A stretch of 64,000 nucleotides of DNA, from assembly GCF_028748185.1 (NCBI RefSeq), contig NZ_CP118164.1, forward strand, positions 3,559,814-3,623,813. The letters are read 5' to 3'. Shown here one piece after another: positions 1 to 8,993 of the stretch. The notes below the pieces were generated by a model. The model worked only from the letters and a program-made list of their open reading frames with translations, did no database searches and had not been told where the DNA came from. A program made the translations under genes and the position numbers. This DNA is from Bremerella sp. P1 (lineage in GTDB: Bacteria; Planctomycetota; Planctomycetia; Pirellulales; Pirellulaceae). Numbering within the stretch: position 1 is the first letter of the stretch; each line of letters begins with the position of its first letter.

Positions 1-1283
1 TGGATGTCGAGATGCCGCGAACGATCAATCAGCTTCGCCTGGCCGCCGCTGCGGCCGTCGATGGATCTTGGCGAGCGGCGACGATAGATACGAAAAGTGG
101 AATCCGTTCGTACTTCGCAGGTATCGGTCCGGTTGCTGTCTTCGGCCCGAATAACTTTCCGCTGGCATTCAGTGGTGCTTCTGGCGGTGACTTTGCTGCG
201 GCCATCGCTGCTGGTAATCCTGTCATCGTGAAGGCCAACCCGGCTCAGCCAGGGACCACCCGCGAGCTTGTGAAGCTTGCTCAGCAAGCCGCCGACGAAT
301 CCGGACTTCCGGCAGCTGCGGTGCAGTTGATCTATCACATGGCCAACGAAGATGGCTTGAAGTTCGTGGCCGACCCTCGGCTCGGGGCGATCGGCTTCAC
401 GGGCAGCAAGACCGCTGGGCTGAAGTTGAAGGAAGCTGCCGATAAGGTTGGAAAGCCAATTTACCTGGAAATGTCGAGCGTGAATCCGGTCGTGATCCTG
501 CCAGGGGCATTGACAGAACGCGGCGATGCTCTCGTCGGCGAATTCCAAACGAGCTGTCTGATGGCAGCCGGTCAGTTCTGCACTAATCCCGGACTGGTCA
601 TTTTGTTGGAAGATGACCACTCGACCAAGTTCGTTGAAGCCGTGAAGACAGGCTTTGCCCAGGCTCCGAGCGGCACGCTTCTGACCAAAGGTGTTGAAGC
701 AGGGCTGACTCAAAACCTGAAGGTCCTGATCGACGCCGGGGCGGATGTTGAAGCGAGTGGAAGTGGCGAAGGTTCATCGCAGGGATATACCTGTCCGAAC
801 ACGTTGCTTTCGACCAGCGCCGAGAAGTTCTTGTCCAACGCGGAAACGTTCCAAACCGAGGCCTTCGGAAACTGCTCCCTGTTCGTCAAGGCAAAGAACC
901 TGGCGGAAGTCTGCGAGGTGATCGACTCATTGGAAGGCAATCTGACCGGGACGATCTACTCGGATACGGACGGTAGCGATGATCCTGCCTATGATCAAGT
1001 CGCTCATCATTTGCGTCCGAAGGTCGGTCGTTTGATCAACGATAAGATGCCGACCGGGGTAGCCGTCAGTGCCGCCATGAATCACGGTGGTCCCTTCCCG
1101 GCGACTGGGCATCCAGGCTTCACTGCTGTAGGTATCCCGGCTTCGATTCATCGTTTCGCGGCCCTGCAGTGCTTCGACAATGTCCGAGCCAATCGCCTTC
1201 CGCGGGAACTCCAAGACGAGAACCCTACCGGCAAGACTTGGCGTTTTGTGGACGGAACGTGGACGCAAGATAGCATCGGCTAA
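1..1283 (+). CDS. NADP-type aldehyde dehydrogenase (alpha-ketoglutaric semialdehyde dehydrogenase-like), 5' truncated
   Basis: The frame is open from base 3, so the true start lies outside the window; the first ATG at 12 is internal. About 426 C-terminal residues remain of a family usually near 520. The NAD(P)-binding part contains FGPNNFPLAFS and FTGSKTAG, and the catalytic cysteine lies in GQFCTNPG. That form of the motif is typical of 2,5-dioxovalerate (alpha-ketoglutaric semialdehyde) dehydrogenases, which oxidise the semialdehyde to 2-oxoglutarate in sugar-acid or hydroxyproline breakdown. The general family is secure; the substrate is inferred from that motif only. Any neighbouring catabolic genes would be upstream of the window. 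Confidence 0.85.
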   Translation, partial: DVEMPRTINQLRLAAAAAVDGSWRAATIDTKSGIRSYFAGIGPVAVFGPNNFPLAFSGASGGDFAAAIAAGNPVIVKANPAQPGTTRELVKLAQQAADESGLPAAAVQLIYHMANEDGLKFVADPRLGAIGFTGSKTAGLKLKEAADKVGKPIYLEMSSVNPVVILPGALTERGDALVGEFQTSCLMAAGQFCTNPGLVILLEDDHSTKFVEAVKTGFAQAPSGTLLTKGVEAGLTQNLKVLIDAGADVEASGSGEGSSQGYTCPNTLLSTSAEKFLSNAETFQTEAFGNCSLFVKAKNLAEVCEVIDSLEGNLTGTIYSDTDGSDDPAYDQVAHHLRPKVGRLINDKMPTGVAVSAAMNHGGPFPATGHPGFTAVGIPASIHRFAALQCFDNVRANRLPRELQDENPTGKTWRFVDGTWTQDSIG

Positions 1284-1425
1284 GGCCATTGGTGCCTAGC
1301 GACGAAATTCCATCGCACTTCTTGGTGATTGCTGGAGTCGCGCTAAGGGATGCGTTATGATTGCGGTCAGCTGATTCGATGATGCTCCATCCCTTGTGCA
1401 ATGTCTGCAAGTGAGAATACCACCC

Positions 1426-2436
1426 ATGAATGACGCATTGTTGCTGTTTGCCCAACTCGACAACGAAGGCGGATCCATGTGGTACGTCTACGCTTTGGCG
1501 ACGTTCATGCTGATCGTTTTCGGCATTGTGATTCTCATTGTCTTGCTGAACTACGGCCAACTCTGGTTTCAAGCGTACATGTCGAGTGCCGACGTTTCGC
1601 TATGGAGCCTCGTGGGCATGAGCTTGCGTCAGGTGAACAGCCGGCTGATCGTTAAAGCCAAGATTATGGCGAAGCAATCGGGCCTCGATATCGACCGCCG
1701 CAGTGGAATCAGTACCAAACGGCTGGAGGCCCACTACCTGGCCGGCGGTAATGTGATGCACGTGATTCACGCTATCATTGCGGCACAGCGCGCCGGGATC
1801 GACCTGGACTTTGATCGCGCCGCCGCCATTGACTTGGCCGGGCGTGATGTGGTGGACGCTGTGAAGACGAGCGTGCTCCCCAAGGTGATTGAGTGCCCTG
1901 ATCCTCGCCGTAGTGGTAAGAGCACGCTTAGCGCGATCGCCAAGAATGGTGTCGAGCTTCGCGTTCGTGCCAAGGTGACGGTGCGAACTTCGCTCGAACA
2001 GTTGATCGGTGGTGCCACAGAAGAAACCGTGATCGCGCGTGTTGGCGAGAGTATTATTTCCGCGATTGGTTCGTCGGAACATCATACCCATGTGCTCGAG
2101 AATCCTGATGTGATTACCCGGGCAGTGCTCGCACGTGGTCTCGATGCTCATACGGCATACGAAATCGTTTCGATCGACATCGCCGATATCGACGTCGGCG
2201 AAAACGTCGGGGCTCGTCTGCAAAACGACCAGGCCGAAGCGGACACGCGTGTGGCTCGGGCTAAAGCTGAGCAGCGGCGTGCCGAGGCAATTGCATCGGA
2301 ACAGGAAAACAAGGCCAAGGTCGCGATGAACCGCGCGAAGCTTGTCTTTGCAGAAGCCGAGGTTCCCAAGGCCATGGCCGAGGCATTCCGCAGCGGTAAG
2401 ATGCACACCCAGGCAGAGAACGGTCAGGCTGGCTAA
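1426..2436 (+). CDS. floA: Flotillin-like protein FloA (SPFH/UPF0365 family)
   Basis: This 336-residue protein is close to the roughly 330 of Bacillus FloA. One N-terminal membrane segment (about residues 10-35) is followed by [18 protein letters not shown], an SPFH-like domain (about 60-230) and an Ala/Glu-rich coiled-coil stretch with many Arg and Lys (about 260-320), as in flotillins that scaffold membrane microdomains. The frame also opens with a GTG at 1396, but the ATG at 1426 places the membrane helix at the usual distance from the N-terminus. A PH-domain membrane protein follows after 46 bp, so the two may be co-transcribed. Confidence 0.9.
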   Translation: MNDALLLFAQLDNEGGSMWYVYALATFMLIVFGIVILIVLLNYGQLWFQAYMSSADVSLWSLVGMSLRQVNSRLIVKAKIMAKQSGLDIDRRSGISTKRLEAHYLAGGNVMHVIHAIIAAQRAGIDLDFDRAAAIDLAGRDVVDAVKTSVLPKVIECPDPRRSGKSTLSAIAKNGVELRVRAKVTVRTSLEQLIGGATEETVIARVGESIISAIGSSEHHTHVLENPDVITRAVLARGLDAHTAYEIVSIDIADIDVGENVGARLQNDQAEADTRVARAKAEQRRAEAIASEQENKAKVAMNRAKLVFAEAEVPKAMAEAFRSGKMHTQAENGQAG

Positions 2437-2482
2437 GAATAAGAATTTTGGTTTCGCCAGCCGCCAGGTTGGGGTCGCATTT

Positions 2483-2989
2483 ATGAAACAAGCCATCGCA
2501 GGGCTTTCATTAAGTTCAGAACGCGAGTCGACAGCACTCATTGTCTGGCCGTCTGTTTCTGCGACCTCGATGGGGCAGTTTCTCGGTCGCTTGTACGAGA
2601 AGAAGGCAGGCGTTTCGTTCTTTACCGTTGGCAACCTTTTCGTGTTGCTCTCGATCCCCATCGCGATTCCGCTCTATCTGTGGAATGTTCTCCCGGTGGT
2701 AGGAACGCGGTATCGAGTTACGAATCGTCATGTGAATGTCGAGCGCGGCGTTCAAGGCGTCATGGAGCGGCAAATCGCGCTGGATCAGTTCGATCAAATC
2801 GAAGTGCGGCAAATGCCCGGCCAGGCCTGGTTTCGATCCGCCGATCTTGTCTTCTTCAAGGGGGAAGAGGAAGTCTTCTCACTGCCTGGAGTTCCCTACC
2901 CGGAAGGCTTTCGAACCGCGTGTCTTAAGGCCTCTATGACCTACCGCGGCTTTCAGGAGATCCACTCGCGTCAGGCGAGTGGTGCTTGA
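2483..2989 (+). CDS. Bacterial PH-domain (bPH_2/DUF304) membrane protein
   Basis: The 168-residue protein has a hydrophobic segment around residues 52-73. It is followed by GTRYRVTNRHVNVERG, the hallmark start of the bPH_2 fold, then strands including LDQFDQIEVRQMPGQAW and a short C-terminal tail. The frame extends upstream to 2342 inside floA, but the ATG at 2483 begins just after the floA stop and gives a normal length. The function of such proteins is largely unknown; many sit at the membrane. The last 19 bp overlap the end of the convergent pcp gene. Domain call confident, role unknown. Confidence 0.75.
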   Translation: MKQAIAGLSLSSERESTALIVWPSVSATSMGQFLGRLYEKKAGVSFFTVGNLFVLLSIPIAIPLYLWNVLPVVGTRYRVTNRHVNVERGVQGVMERQIALDQFDQIEVRQMPGQAWFRSADLVFFKGEEEVFSLPGVPYPEGFRTACLKASMTYRGFQEIHSRQASGA

Positions 2990-3582
2990 TTAACGTCAAG
3001 ATGCCCCTCGATCAGACGTACCAACCGGGCCAGCATTCGCGATCCACGGCGTATTTGGTTTTCGGCGTTGGTGTCTTCCATGTCGATTAGTGGGACATGG
3101 ACGAACAGGCTACGGTCAGACAGCCCGCGTTGACGATAGATTTCCGTCGACCAATAGTAGGTCGCATTGCAGAGATAGGTCCCGGCGTGAAAGCTCACGG
3201 AGGTAGGAAGGTCGTGCTCTCGTAAGTCCTGGCACCAAGTATCCAGTGGTAATTGACTGGTAAATGCGGTCGGGCCGAGGGGACTTAGTGGTGAAGTCGG
3301 TGTCGTGGGATCGGACTTCAGGTTGAGCGCCACCATCTCGAGCTGATATTCATCGATCCTTGGTGACTGCCCCAGGTGCAGGGCAAAGTCGAACGAATCA
3401 GCATGCAGGTCACCCAGTCGTGGTTCGGCCAGTTCATAGTCGACTGGCAGTATTTCGGTCGTGAACACGACTCGCTCCGAGCCGGGACTATCCTCAGCCC
3501 AATGGCTAAGGATCTGCATCGATGCGTTGGTCGGGTACTGCAGGAAGGGCTCGAAGGCCGTTATCAGAATCCGATGCTTCAT
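2971..3582 (-). CDS. pcp: Pyroglutamyl-peptidase I (peptidase family C15)
   Basis: This cytosolic cysteine peptidase removes N-terminal pyroglutamate from peptides. It is 203 residues long, close to the usual 210-220. It shows the family start ILITAFEPF and the three catalytic landmarks: Glu in QLEMVALN, Cys in AGTYLCNATYYW and His in HVPLID. A TTG lies one codon upstream; the ATG at 3582 was chosen. The gene begins 8 bp after the hemH stop, so the two are probably one transcript. Its 3' end overlaps the convergent PH-domain gene by 19 bp. Confidence 0.85.
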   Translation of the reverse strand: MKHRILITAFEPFLQYPTNASMQILSHWAEDSPGSERVVFTTEILPVDYELAEPRLGDLHADSFDFALHLGQSPRIDEYQLEMVALNLKSDPTTPTSPLSPLGPTAFTSQLPLDTWCQDLREHDLPTSVSFHAGTYLCNATYYWSTEIYRQRGLSDRSLFVHVPLIDMEDTNAENQIRRGSRMLARLVRLIEGHLDVNQAPLA

Positions 3583-3590
3583 CAAAAGGC

Positions 3591-4637
3591 TTACTCAGTA
3601 GGTTGAACAGGAGACGGTCGACGCGGCTCGTATTTGCAGCAGTCGATCGGGCAGACATCGTGGGATGGGCCAAACTTGCCGATCGCCTCCTTTTCGTCAG
3701 TGATGCCAAGGCGTTCTTCGATCAGCTTGCGGATCATGCCAACGAACTTGGGATGGGTCCCGGCAGTCTTGGCGCGGGCCATCGCAATGCCAACTTCCTC
3801 GGCAAGTGTGGCTGCTTCGTCATCCAAATCATAGATAACTTCCATGTGATCGGAAACAAAGCCGACCGGAACGACCACAACTTGGCGTGCCGACTTTTGA
3901 TCCGCGATCTCTTGAATAACGTCACATACGTCTGGTTCCAGCCATGGTTGTTGCGGAGGGCCACTGCGACTTTGATAAACGAGCGACCAGTCTTCGACTC
4001 CGACCGCTTCGGAAATCAGTCGCGAGCTTTCATGCAACTGCTTCTCATAGGCGCAATTAACCGCCATGGCGCTGGGAATGCTGTGCGCTGTGAACAGTAC
4101 TTTTCGCTGGTCCGAGCCATCCTCAGGAAGTTCGCTGATGGCATCACGAACTCGATCTGCCATCGTCTCGACAAAGTCCGGATGATTATAGAAAGTCCGG
4201 ATCTTGTCGAGCGTCATCTCTTCTTCCAGGCTCAGCTCTTTGAGTGCTCGCTGGATATCTTCGCGATACTGGCGGCAGCCTGAGTAGGAGCTGAAGATCG
4301 AGGTCACGAAGACCAGCACGTTGCGGTGTCCGTCAGCGTGCATCTGCTTCAAGGTATCTGGCAACAGCGGATACCAGTTGCGATTTCCCCAGTAAATAGG
4401 AAGTGCAATGTCGTGGGCTGCCAGTTCTGACTTCAGGGCTTCGATCAACGCTCGATTCTGATCGTTGATGGGGCTTTTGCCGCCGAAGTGATAATAGTGC
4501 TCCGCGACTTCCAGCATTCGCTCGCGGGGGACATTGCGACCGCGAAGCACGTTTTCGAGGAAAGGAATGACATCGTCCGGCTTCTCGGGGCCGCCGAAGG
4601 AGAGGACGAGTACGGCGTCGTAAGGTAAGTTTGTCAT
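3591..4637 (-). CDS. hemH: Ferrochelatase
   Basis: HemH inserts ferrous iron into a porphyrin to finish haem synthesis. The 348 residues include the family signatures LSFGGPEKPDDV, HFGGKSPIN, the active-site His in TAHSIPSAM, and PVGFVSDHMEVIYDLDDEA with the conserved acidic ridge. The extreme C-terminus has CPIDCCKY. Some ferrochelatases bind a [2Fe-2S] cluster through C-terminal cysteines, but whether this motif does so is not known from sequence. Whether the substrate is protoporphyrin or coproporphyrin cannot be decided here. pcp follows 8 bp downstream; hemC lies 40 kb away. Confidence 0.93.
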   Translation of the reverse strand: MTNLPYDAVLVLSFGGPEKPDDVIPFLENVLRGRNVPRERMLEVAEHYYHFGGKSPINDQNRALIEALKSELAAHDIALPIYWGNRNWYPLLPDTLKQMHADGHRNVLVFVTSIFSSYSGCRQYREDIQRALKELSLEEEMTLDKIRTFYNHPDFVETMADRVRDAISELPEDGSDQRKVLFTAHSIPSAMAVNCAYEKQLHESSRLISEAVGVEDWSLVYQSRSGPPQQPWLEPDVCDVIQEIADQKSARQVVVVPVGFVSDHMEVIYDLDDEAATLAEEVGIAMARAKTAGTHPKFVGMIRKLIEERLGITDEKEAIGKFGPSHDVCPIDCCKYEPRRPSPVQPTE

Positions 4638-4788
4638 GTTGCTTGGCTATTAGCGTACGTGGCGGTAGATGAAAGAAAGCCTACCCGCAATCGTAGCGAG
4701 TGTTCAACTCACCCAGGGAAGTGTTGGGAAGCCAGCTGCGTGTTGAAGGCTCTTGCTTCACGCCACGGCATGGCTTGGGTACGTCCAC

Positions 4789-4826
4789 AAAAAAAGCCTT
4801 CCGTCGAAAAGACGAAAGGCTTTAAA
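4789..4826 (-). terminator. Rho-independent terminator of the tRNA-Glu transcript
   Basis: On the minus strand a 12-bp stem (arms AAGCCTTTCGTC and GACGGAAGGCTT, one G-T pair), a 5-nt loop and a run of seven T lie immediately after the tRNA 3' end. Confidence 0.85.
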
Positions 4827-4827
4827 G

Positions 4828-4900
4828 TGACCCCTACGGGACTCGAACCCGTGTTACCGGCGTGAAAGGCCGGTGTCCTAGACCACTAGACGAAGGGGCC
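4828..4900 (-). tRNA. tRNA-Glu (anticodon TTC)
   Basis: A 73-nt cloverleaf can be folded by eye. The acceptor stem is GGCCCCT with AGGGGTC (one G-T pair), with discriminator A. The anticodon stem is CCGGC with GCCGG around loop CTTTCAC, giving anticodon TTC. The T arm contains GGTTCGAGTCC. The 3' CCA is not encoded. A promoter lies directly upstream and a strong terminator directly downstream, so it appears to be a single-gene transcript. Confidence 0.96.
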
Positions 4901-4917
4901 GTTTGTTGAAGGGCTTA

Positions 4918-4947
4918 AATATACCCAATGACGCACGATGTCTTCAA
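4918..4947 (-). promoter_or_regulatory. Candidate sigma-70-type promoter of tRNA-Glu
   Basis: On the minus strand a -35 TTGAAG and a -10 TATATT (5 of 6) are separated by 18 bp. They end 17 bp before the mature tRNA 5' end, a normal geometry for a tRNA gene. Confidence 0.55.
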
Positions 4948-5100
4948 GGGGGTATGCCGCCGAGAAGTGAAAAACCTTTCAGGGCTAACCGAAAAGCTTC
5001 GAAACAGACAACCGCAGCAGAATACGGTATGAATTCGCGGACTTAATTGACGCTTGTTGTTTCAATGAGATAGGCGTTTTCGAGATTAATATCCGAACGA

Positions 5101-5307
5101 CTATTCAGAATTTGTCGACGCATCGGTGGCCGACTGTCCGCTCTCATTGCGTTTGATCGCATCGTAAACTTCGCGGCGGTGTACAGGTACTTCCTTCGGG
5201 GCCTCGACCCCAAGTCGAACCTTATCGCCACGGATTTCAACAACGACAATGGTGATGTCGTTATTGATCACAATGCTCTCGTTTTTCTTCCTCGATAATA
5301 CCAGCAT
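5101..5307 (-). CDS. csrA: Carbon storage regulator CsrA (first copy)
   Basis: This 68-residue RNA-binding protein begins MLVLSRKKNESIVI and contains IRGDKVRLGVEAP and VPVHRREVYDAI, the typical CsrA core with the second RNA-contact Arg. CsrA dimers bind GGA motifs, often over a Shine-Dalgarno, to block translation. The ATG at 5307 has a well placed GGAGA upstream; the longer in-frame extension to 5325 is rejected. Unlike the second copy at 31.8 kb it is not next to fliW or flagellin, so it may act on other targets. It is divergent from the complex I operon. Confidence 0.93.
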   Translation of the reverse strand: MLVLSRKKNESIVINNDITIVVVEIRGDKVRLGVEAPKEVPVHRREVYDAIKRNESGQSATDASTNSE

Positions 5308-5820
5308 TTTATGCTCTCCACGCAACCGCCAAGGGGGAATACTCTTTCATGATTTTGGCGGCACTGCCTTGTCGAATGCTTGAACCTTCTTGTAGCCTTC
5401 GGTAGACTTGAGCAGAAATCAAAAGGTTCGAGTCAAATCGACCTAATACAGCGACATCCTCGAAAATCTCCCAAACGCAACAAGAACAGCCTGTTGTGCG
5501 CGAGGAAACTCTCACTTCACTCTACGCGCTAAATTAGCCGCGTCAAGCAAGCAAATCTCGGACTTTAGTGAATTCTGGAGCCAGTCGCGAGGAATGTGCC
5601 GAAAAAACGGGAGTATTTGCCTTGGCTACCAAGGTTATCTAAGGTCCCTGATATTCGCGTAGATTGCCCCGCTAATTGGCCACTTGGTCTCACTTTGTCA
5701 GGAGGGGGAGAGTCGTTAATATGAGGTCGCTCACCGTTAACGCAAACTGAGGTCCTGTAAGGGAAAGCGACGCCGCTTTCGAGCTAATGATAGCCAACCG
5801 AATTCGTGCAAAGGGAAGGC
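5308..5820. other. Divergent intergenic region between csrA and the nuo operon
   Basis: About 510 bp contain no convincing gene; a 68-codon minus frame here has no family features. The csrA ribosome-binding site lies at the left end. A purine-rich AAGGGAAGG lies just before the nuoI ATG at 5821 and can serve as its ribosome-binding site. The right half holds the candidate nuo promoter listed separately. No terminator or stable hairpin was seen. Confidence 0.6.
5695..5722 (+). promoter_or_regulatory. Candidate promoter of the nuo operon
   Basis: TTGTCA (5 of 6 to the -35 consensus) and TAATAT (4 of 6 to the -10 consensus) are separated by 16 bp. They lie about 100 bp upstream of the nuoI start, implying a leader of about 90 nt. 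Supported by pattern only. Confidence 0.35.
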
Positions 5821-6357
5821 ATGCTTAGTTGGTGGAAAAATCTGATTCGCGCAATCACAACGGTCATTCAGGGCCTTTTAGTGACGCTCCGGGTTTGGAA
5901 GTCGACTTACGATCCAAGCCGAAAAACATTTACGGAGCACTTCGAATATCCGGAACTTCCCGCCCAAGTGGCCCCCCGCTATCGAGGGTTTCATCGCTTC
6001 GATGTCACGACCTGCATTGGTTGTGATCAATGTGCCAAGGCTTGCCCGGTCGACTGCATCTACATCGGCAAAGAACGTGTCGAGAACGGCAAGGGTTTCA
6101 AGCTGACGCATTTCACCATCGATTACACCAAGTGCATGTTCTGTGCTTTGTGTGTCGAGCCCTGCCCTGTCGACTGTATCTTCATGGGGGGAACACTCGA
6201 CCTGAGTTCTTACAGCCGCGATGGTGCCTTTGTCGATTACTCTCGCCTGCCGATTGATGTTGCCTGGGGCCGAGCGACGTTGAATCCAACGGCTGTCGCC
6301 GAATCCAAAGCCGTGCTTCGTCCCGTGCATGGCGGACCGTCCGAGCAATCGGACTAG
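5821..6357 (+). CDS. nuoI: NADH-quinone oxidoreductase subunit I (two 4Fe-4S ferredoxin subunit)
   Basis: NuoI carries clusters N6a and N6b, which pass electrons from the peripheral arm to NuoB. The 178 residues contain two ferredoxin motifs, [15 protein letters not shown] and [15 protein letters not shown], separated by the usual linker, after an amphipathic N-terminal helix. An in-frame GTG lies five codons upstream; the ATG at 5821 follows AAGGGAAGG. In most bacteria nuoI sits between nuoH and nuoJ. Here it leads the operon, ahead of nuoA. Confidence 0.93.
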   Translation: MLSWWKNLIRAITTVIQGLLVTLRVWKSTYDPSRKTFTEHFEYPELPAQVAPRYRGFHRFDVTTCIGCDQCAKACPVDCIYIGKERVENGKGFKLTHFTIDYTKCMFCALCVEPCPVDCIFMGGTLDLSSYSRDGAFVDYSRLPIDVAWGRATLNPTAVAESKAVLRPVHGGPSEQSD

Positions 6358-6447
6358 TTGCATAGTTTTCGTGTGGCCCCTTAAATGAGGTCATGCCAGC
6401 AATGCTGGGTCGTATCGTAGGTCACGCTTCCAAGTCATCTATCGCCC

Positions 6448-7077
6448 ATGAGCTTATCAACCACGATTGTTGCCTATCTGATCCTGTTCACCGTAGCAGG
6501 CTTCGGTTTCGTGTTGATCAACCTGTTGTTGGGAAGCATCCTGCGGCCGAAGAATCCGCACGAGGAAAAGCTAGAGATTTACGAGTGCGGCGAACCAACC
6601 ATCGGTTCTAGCTTCGTGCAGTTCGATCTGCGTTTCTACGTGGTCGCGTTGCTGTTCATTATCTTCGACGTGGAAGTGGCGTTCTTTTTTCCTTGGGCCG
6701 TTGTCTTTGGGAAGTCGACTCAACTGGCCAAGCCGGAAACGCCTGCGATTGTTGAGATGGAAGATGGTACACGTGTGATCGGCCCTGGTTACGCAGGCCT
6801 GATGATCGAGCTCGGATTGCCGGTCGGTGATGAGCAGCTGTTAGCATCGAAGGACGTTGCCCAAAGTAACGCCGAGGCCCAGTCTGCCGCGTCGAAATTA
6901 GTTTGGACCTGCGTAGCGGACATCATGGTCTTTTTCGCAGTCCTCATGGTTGGGTTTGCGTACGTTTGGAAACGTGGTGATCTCGATTGGGTGCGATCGA
7001 TGGCTGGGCATGCGCACACGCGCACCAAATCTAAATCAAGCTGGCGAGACTCGACTCAAGTGGCAACAACGCCGTGA
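6448..7077 (+). CDS. nuoA: NADH-quinone oxidoreductase subunit A, with a large inserted loop
   Basis: NuoA is a three-helix membrane subunit at the junction of the two arms of complex I. The family core is clear: YECGEPTIGSSFVQFDLRFYVVALLFIIFDVEVAFFFPWA. The protein is 209 residues rather than about 120-150. Some 60 residues after the second helix (about 90-150), rich in Glu, Ala and Gly, separate it from the third helix (about 152-172), and a basic tail follows. The gene lies 90 bp after nuoI. nuoB would normally follow but does not. Confidence 0.9.
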   Translation: MSLSTTIVAYLILFTVAGFGFVLINLLLGSILRPKNPHEEKLEIYECGEPTIGSSFVQFDLRFYVVALLFIIFDVEVAFFFPWAVVFGKSTQLAKPETPAIVEMEDGTRVIGPGYAGLMIELGLPVGDEQLLASKDVAQSNAEAQSAASKLVWTCVADIMVFFAVLMVGFAYVWKRGDLDWVRSMAGHAHTRTKSKSSWRDSTQVATTP

Positions 7078-7102
7078 TAGTTCCGGAAAGTAGTACGCAA
7101 GC

Positions 7103-7633
7103 ATGATCGACGAAACCTTCATCGAGAAACTCAAGCAGCGTTTCGGAGAGAAGATTTCTGGTGCGAATCTTGAAAATGTCGATCCTTGGATCGAAGTCTC
7201 ACCTGCTGGGTTGGTAGAAGTGTGCCGTTACCTCAAGGAGGAGCCTGCGATCGCGTTCGACTACCTGAATTCGATTTGCGTGGTCGACTATTGTGAGACA
7301 GACCCGAAGAAAGCTGCCAAGGCAAAGTGGCAACCTCACCTAGAAGTCGTTTATCACGTTTCCAGTATTCGCCATAAGACGACCGGCGTTATCAAAGTGA
7401 TGCTTCCAAGGTGGAAGGATGACGTCGAAGGCAATATTCCGGAACTCCCTTCGGTTGCCAGCATTTGGAGAACTGCCGATTGGCACGAGCGCGAGGCTTA
7501 CGACCTGTCCGGCGTGCTGTTTGTCGGGCATCACAATCTGAGGAGGATCTTGTGCCCGGAAGATTGGGTCGGACATCCTCTCCGCAAAGACTACGAAATG
7601 CCGCTCGAGTATCACGGAATCCGTGGACGCTAG
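7103..7633 (+). CDS. nuoC: NADH-quinone oxidoreductase subunit C
   Basis: NuoC is a peripheral-arm subunit without cofactors that packs against NuoD. The 176 residues end with the family signature [29 protein letters not shown] followed by GHPLRKDY. It is separate from nuoD (19 bp gap), not fused as in Escherichia coli. The preceding gene is nuoA, so nuoB is skipped in the usual A-B-C-D order. Confidence 0.93.
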   Translation: MIDETFIEKLKQRFGEKISGANLENVDPWIEVSPAGLVEVCRYLKEEPAIAFDYLNSICVVDYCETDPKKAAKAKWQPHLEVVYHVSSIRHKTTGVIKVMLPRWKDDVEGNIPELPSVASIWRTADWHEREAYDLSGVLFVGHHNLRRILCPEDWVGHPLRKDYEMPLEYHGIRGR

Positions 7634-7652
7634 TTCGTTGAAAGCCCGTTGA

Positions 7653-8858
7653 ATGTCCAACGCGAATCATTCCGAAATCATTGAACTCGATGTTCGCACT
7701 GACGAGATGTTGGTGAACATGGGGCCGCAGCATCCGAGCACCCACGGTGTTCTGCGGCTCGTGTTGCGAACCGATGGCGAGGTTGTTTCGGAAGCCGTAC
7801 CACACATCGGGTACTTGCACCGATGTGCCGAGAAGATCGGCGAGAATCTCACGCCGCGGCAATTTGTTCCCTATACCGATCGGATGGATTACCTGGCCGG
7901 TATGAACATGAATCTCGGTTGGTCGCTGGCAGTTGAGAAACTGCTGAACTACGACTTGCCTGAGAAAGTTCGGCACACGCGCGTGATGATCGCGGAACTG
8001 AACCGGATTGCTAGTCACTTGGTAGGCATGGGGACGTACGGATTAGACCTTGGAACGTTTAGTCCGTTTCTCTATGCGTTTCGCGAACGAGAGAAGATTC
8101 TCGATCTGTTGGAATGGGTCTGCGGAGCGCGGCTTACCTATAGCTATATCACGCCAGGAGGCGTGACGGCGGACTTGCCGTCGGATTGGATTGATAAGTG
8201 CAGCCAGTTTCTGGATCAATTCGAGCCCCAGATTCCTGACTATCACACGCTGCTGACCACCAATGCCATCTTCATCAAGCGAACCACAGGCATTGGAATC
8301 ATGTCGGCCGATATGGCAATTGCGTACGGTTGCTCGGGGCCTGTGCTACGAGGTTCCGGCGTCGATCACGACCTGCGTCGGGATGGTGAGCCTCGCTACA
8401 CATCGATGTATGAGGGATACGAATTCGAGGTGATCGTCGAGAAAAGTGGCAGCTATCCCAAAGACCAGGTTTATCCGACGGTTCCAGATGAGGCCGTGCT
8501 GGGTGATTGTTGGCACCGTTTCTACGTGCGGATGCTTGAGGTGATTCAAGCTATCAAACTGATCCGGCAGGGAATGGACTTTTATCGTAAGGCGAGCGGC
8601 GACTGGGGTACGCCCATCAAGCTGGCGACCAAATTGCCCCAAGGCGAGGCCTATCTCGAGACGGAATGTCCTCGGGGGCAGATGGGTTTTTATGTTGTCT
8701 CCGACGGTGGCGACTCGATTCCTCGCCGAGCCAGGGCTCGCAGCAGCTGTTTCAGTAATCTTTCCGTGGTGGAAGAGCTTTGTCGTGGCGGGTTGATCGC
8801 CGACATCCCGGCAATTGTTGGATCGCTAGATATTGTCATGGGGGAAATCGATCGCTGA
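7653..8858 (+). CDS. nuoD: NADH-quinone oxidoreductase subunit D (49 kDa, quinone site)
   Basis: NuoD forms much of the quinone-binding cavity with NuoB. The 401 residues begin the core with NMGPQHPSTHGVLRL, continue with VPHIGYLHRCAEKI and NRIASHLVGMGTYGLDLG, and end IVMGEIDR, all family signatures. The length is typical. It lies directly after nuoC. A gap of about 135 bp separates it from the most likely nuoH start. Confidence 0.95.
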   Translation: MSNANHSEIIELDVRTDEMLVNMGPQHPSTHGVLRLVLRTDGEVVSEAVPHIGYLHRCAEKIGENLTPRQFVPYTDRMDYLAGMNMNLGWSLAVEKLLNYDLPEKVRHTRVMIAELNRIASHLVGMGTYGLDLGTFSPFLYAFREREKILDLLEWVCGARLTYSYITPGGVTADLPSDWIDKCSQFLDQFEPQIPDYHTLLTTNAIFIKRTTGIGIMSADMAIAYGCSGPVLRGSGVDHDLRRDGEPRYTSMYEGYEFEVIVEKSGSYPKDQVYPTVPDEAVLGDCWHRFYVRMLEVIQAIKLIRQGMDFYRKASGDWGTPIKLATKLPQGEAYLETECPRGQMGFYVVSDGGDSIPRRARARSSCFSNLSVVEELCRGGLIADIPAIVGSLDIVMGEIDR

Positions 8859-8993
8859 TTCGCCGGCGACTCGCTGAGAAAGTTCGAGATTGACGGCTAA
8901 GTAGTTTTCGCCGGGGGCCTGGACCGGTATCATGAGGAACCGGGAAAAGACAGTGTTTTGCCCCGATTTTTTACGCACAAGGAAAGCGCGCAC

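Noticed and set aside
1396-1425. Upstream GTG start for floA
   Set aside because: Adds ten residues without similarity to the family start and has no better ribosome-binding site.
5309-5515. 68-codon minus frame upstream of the first csrA
   Set aside because: No ribosome-binding site or family features; it covers the csrA leader.
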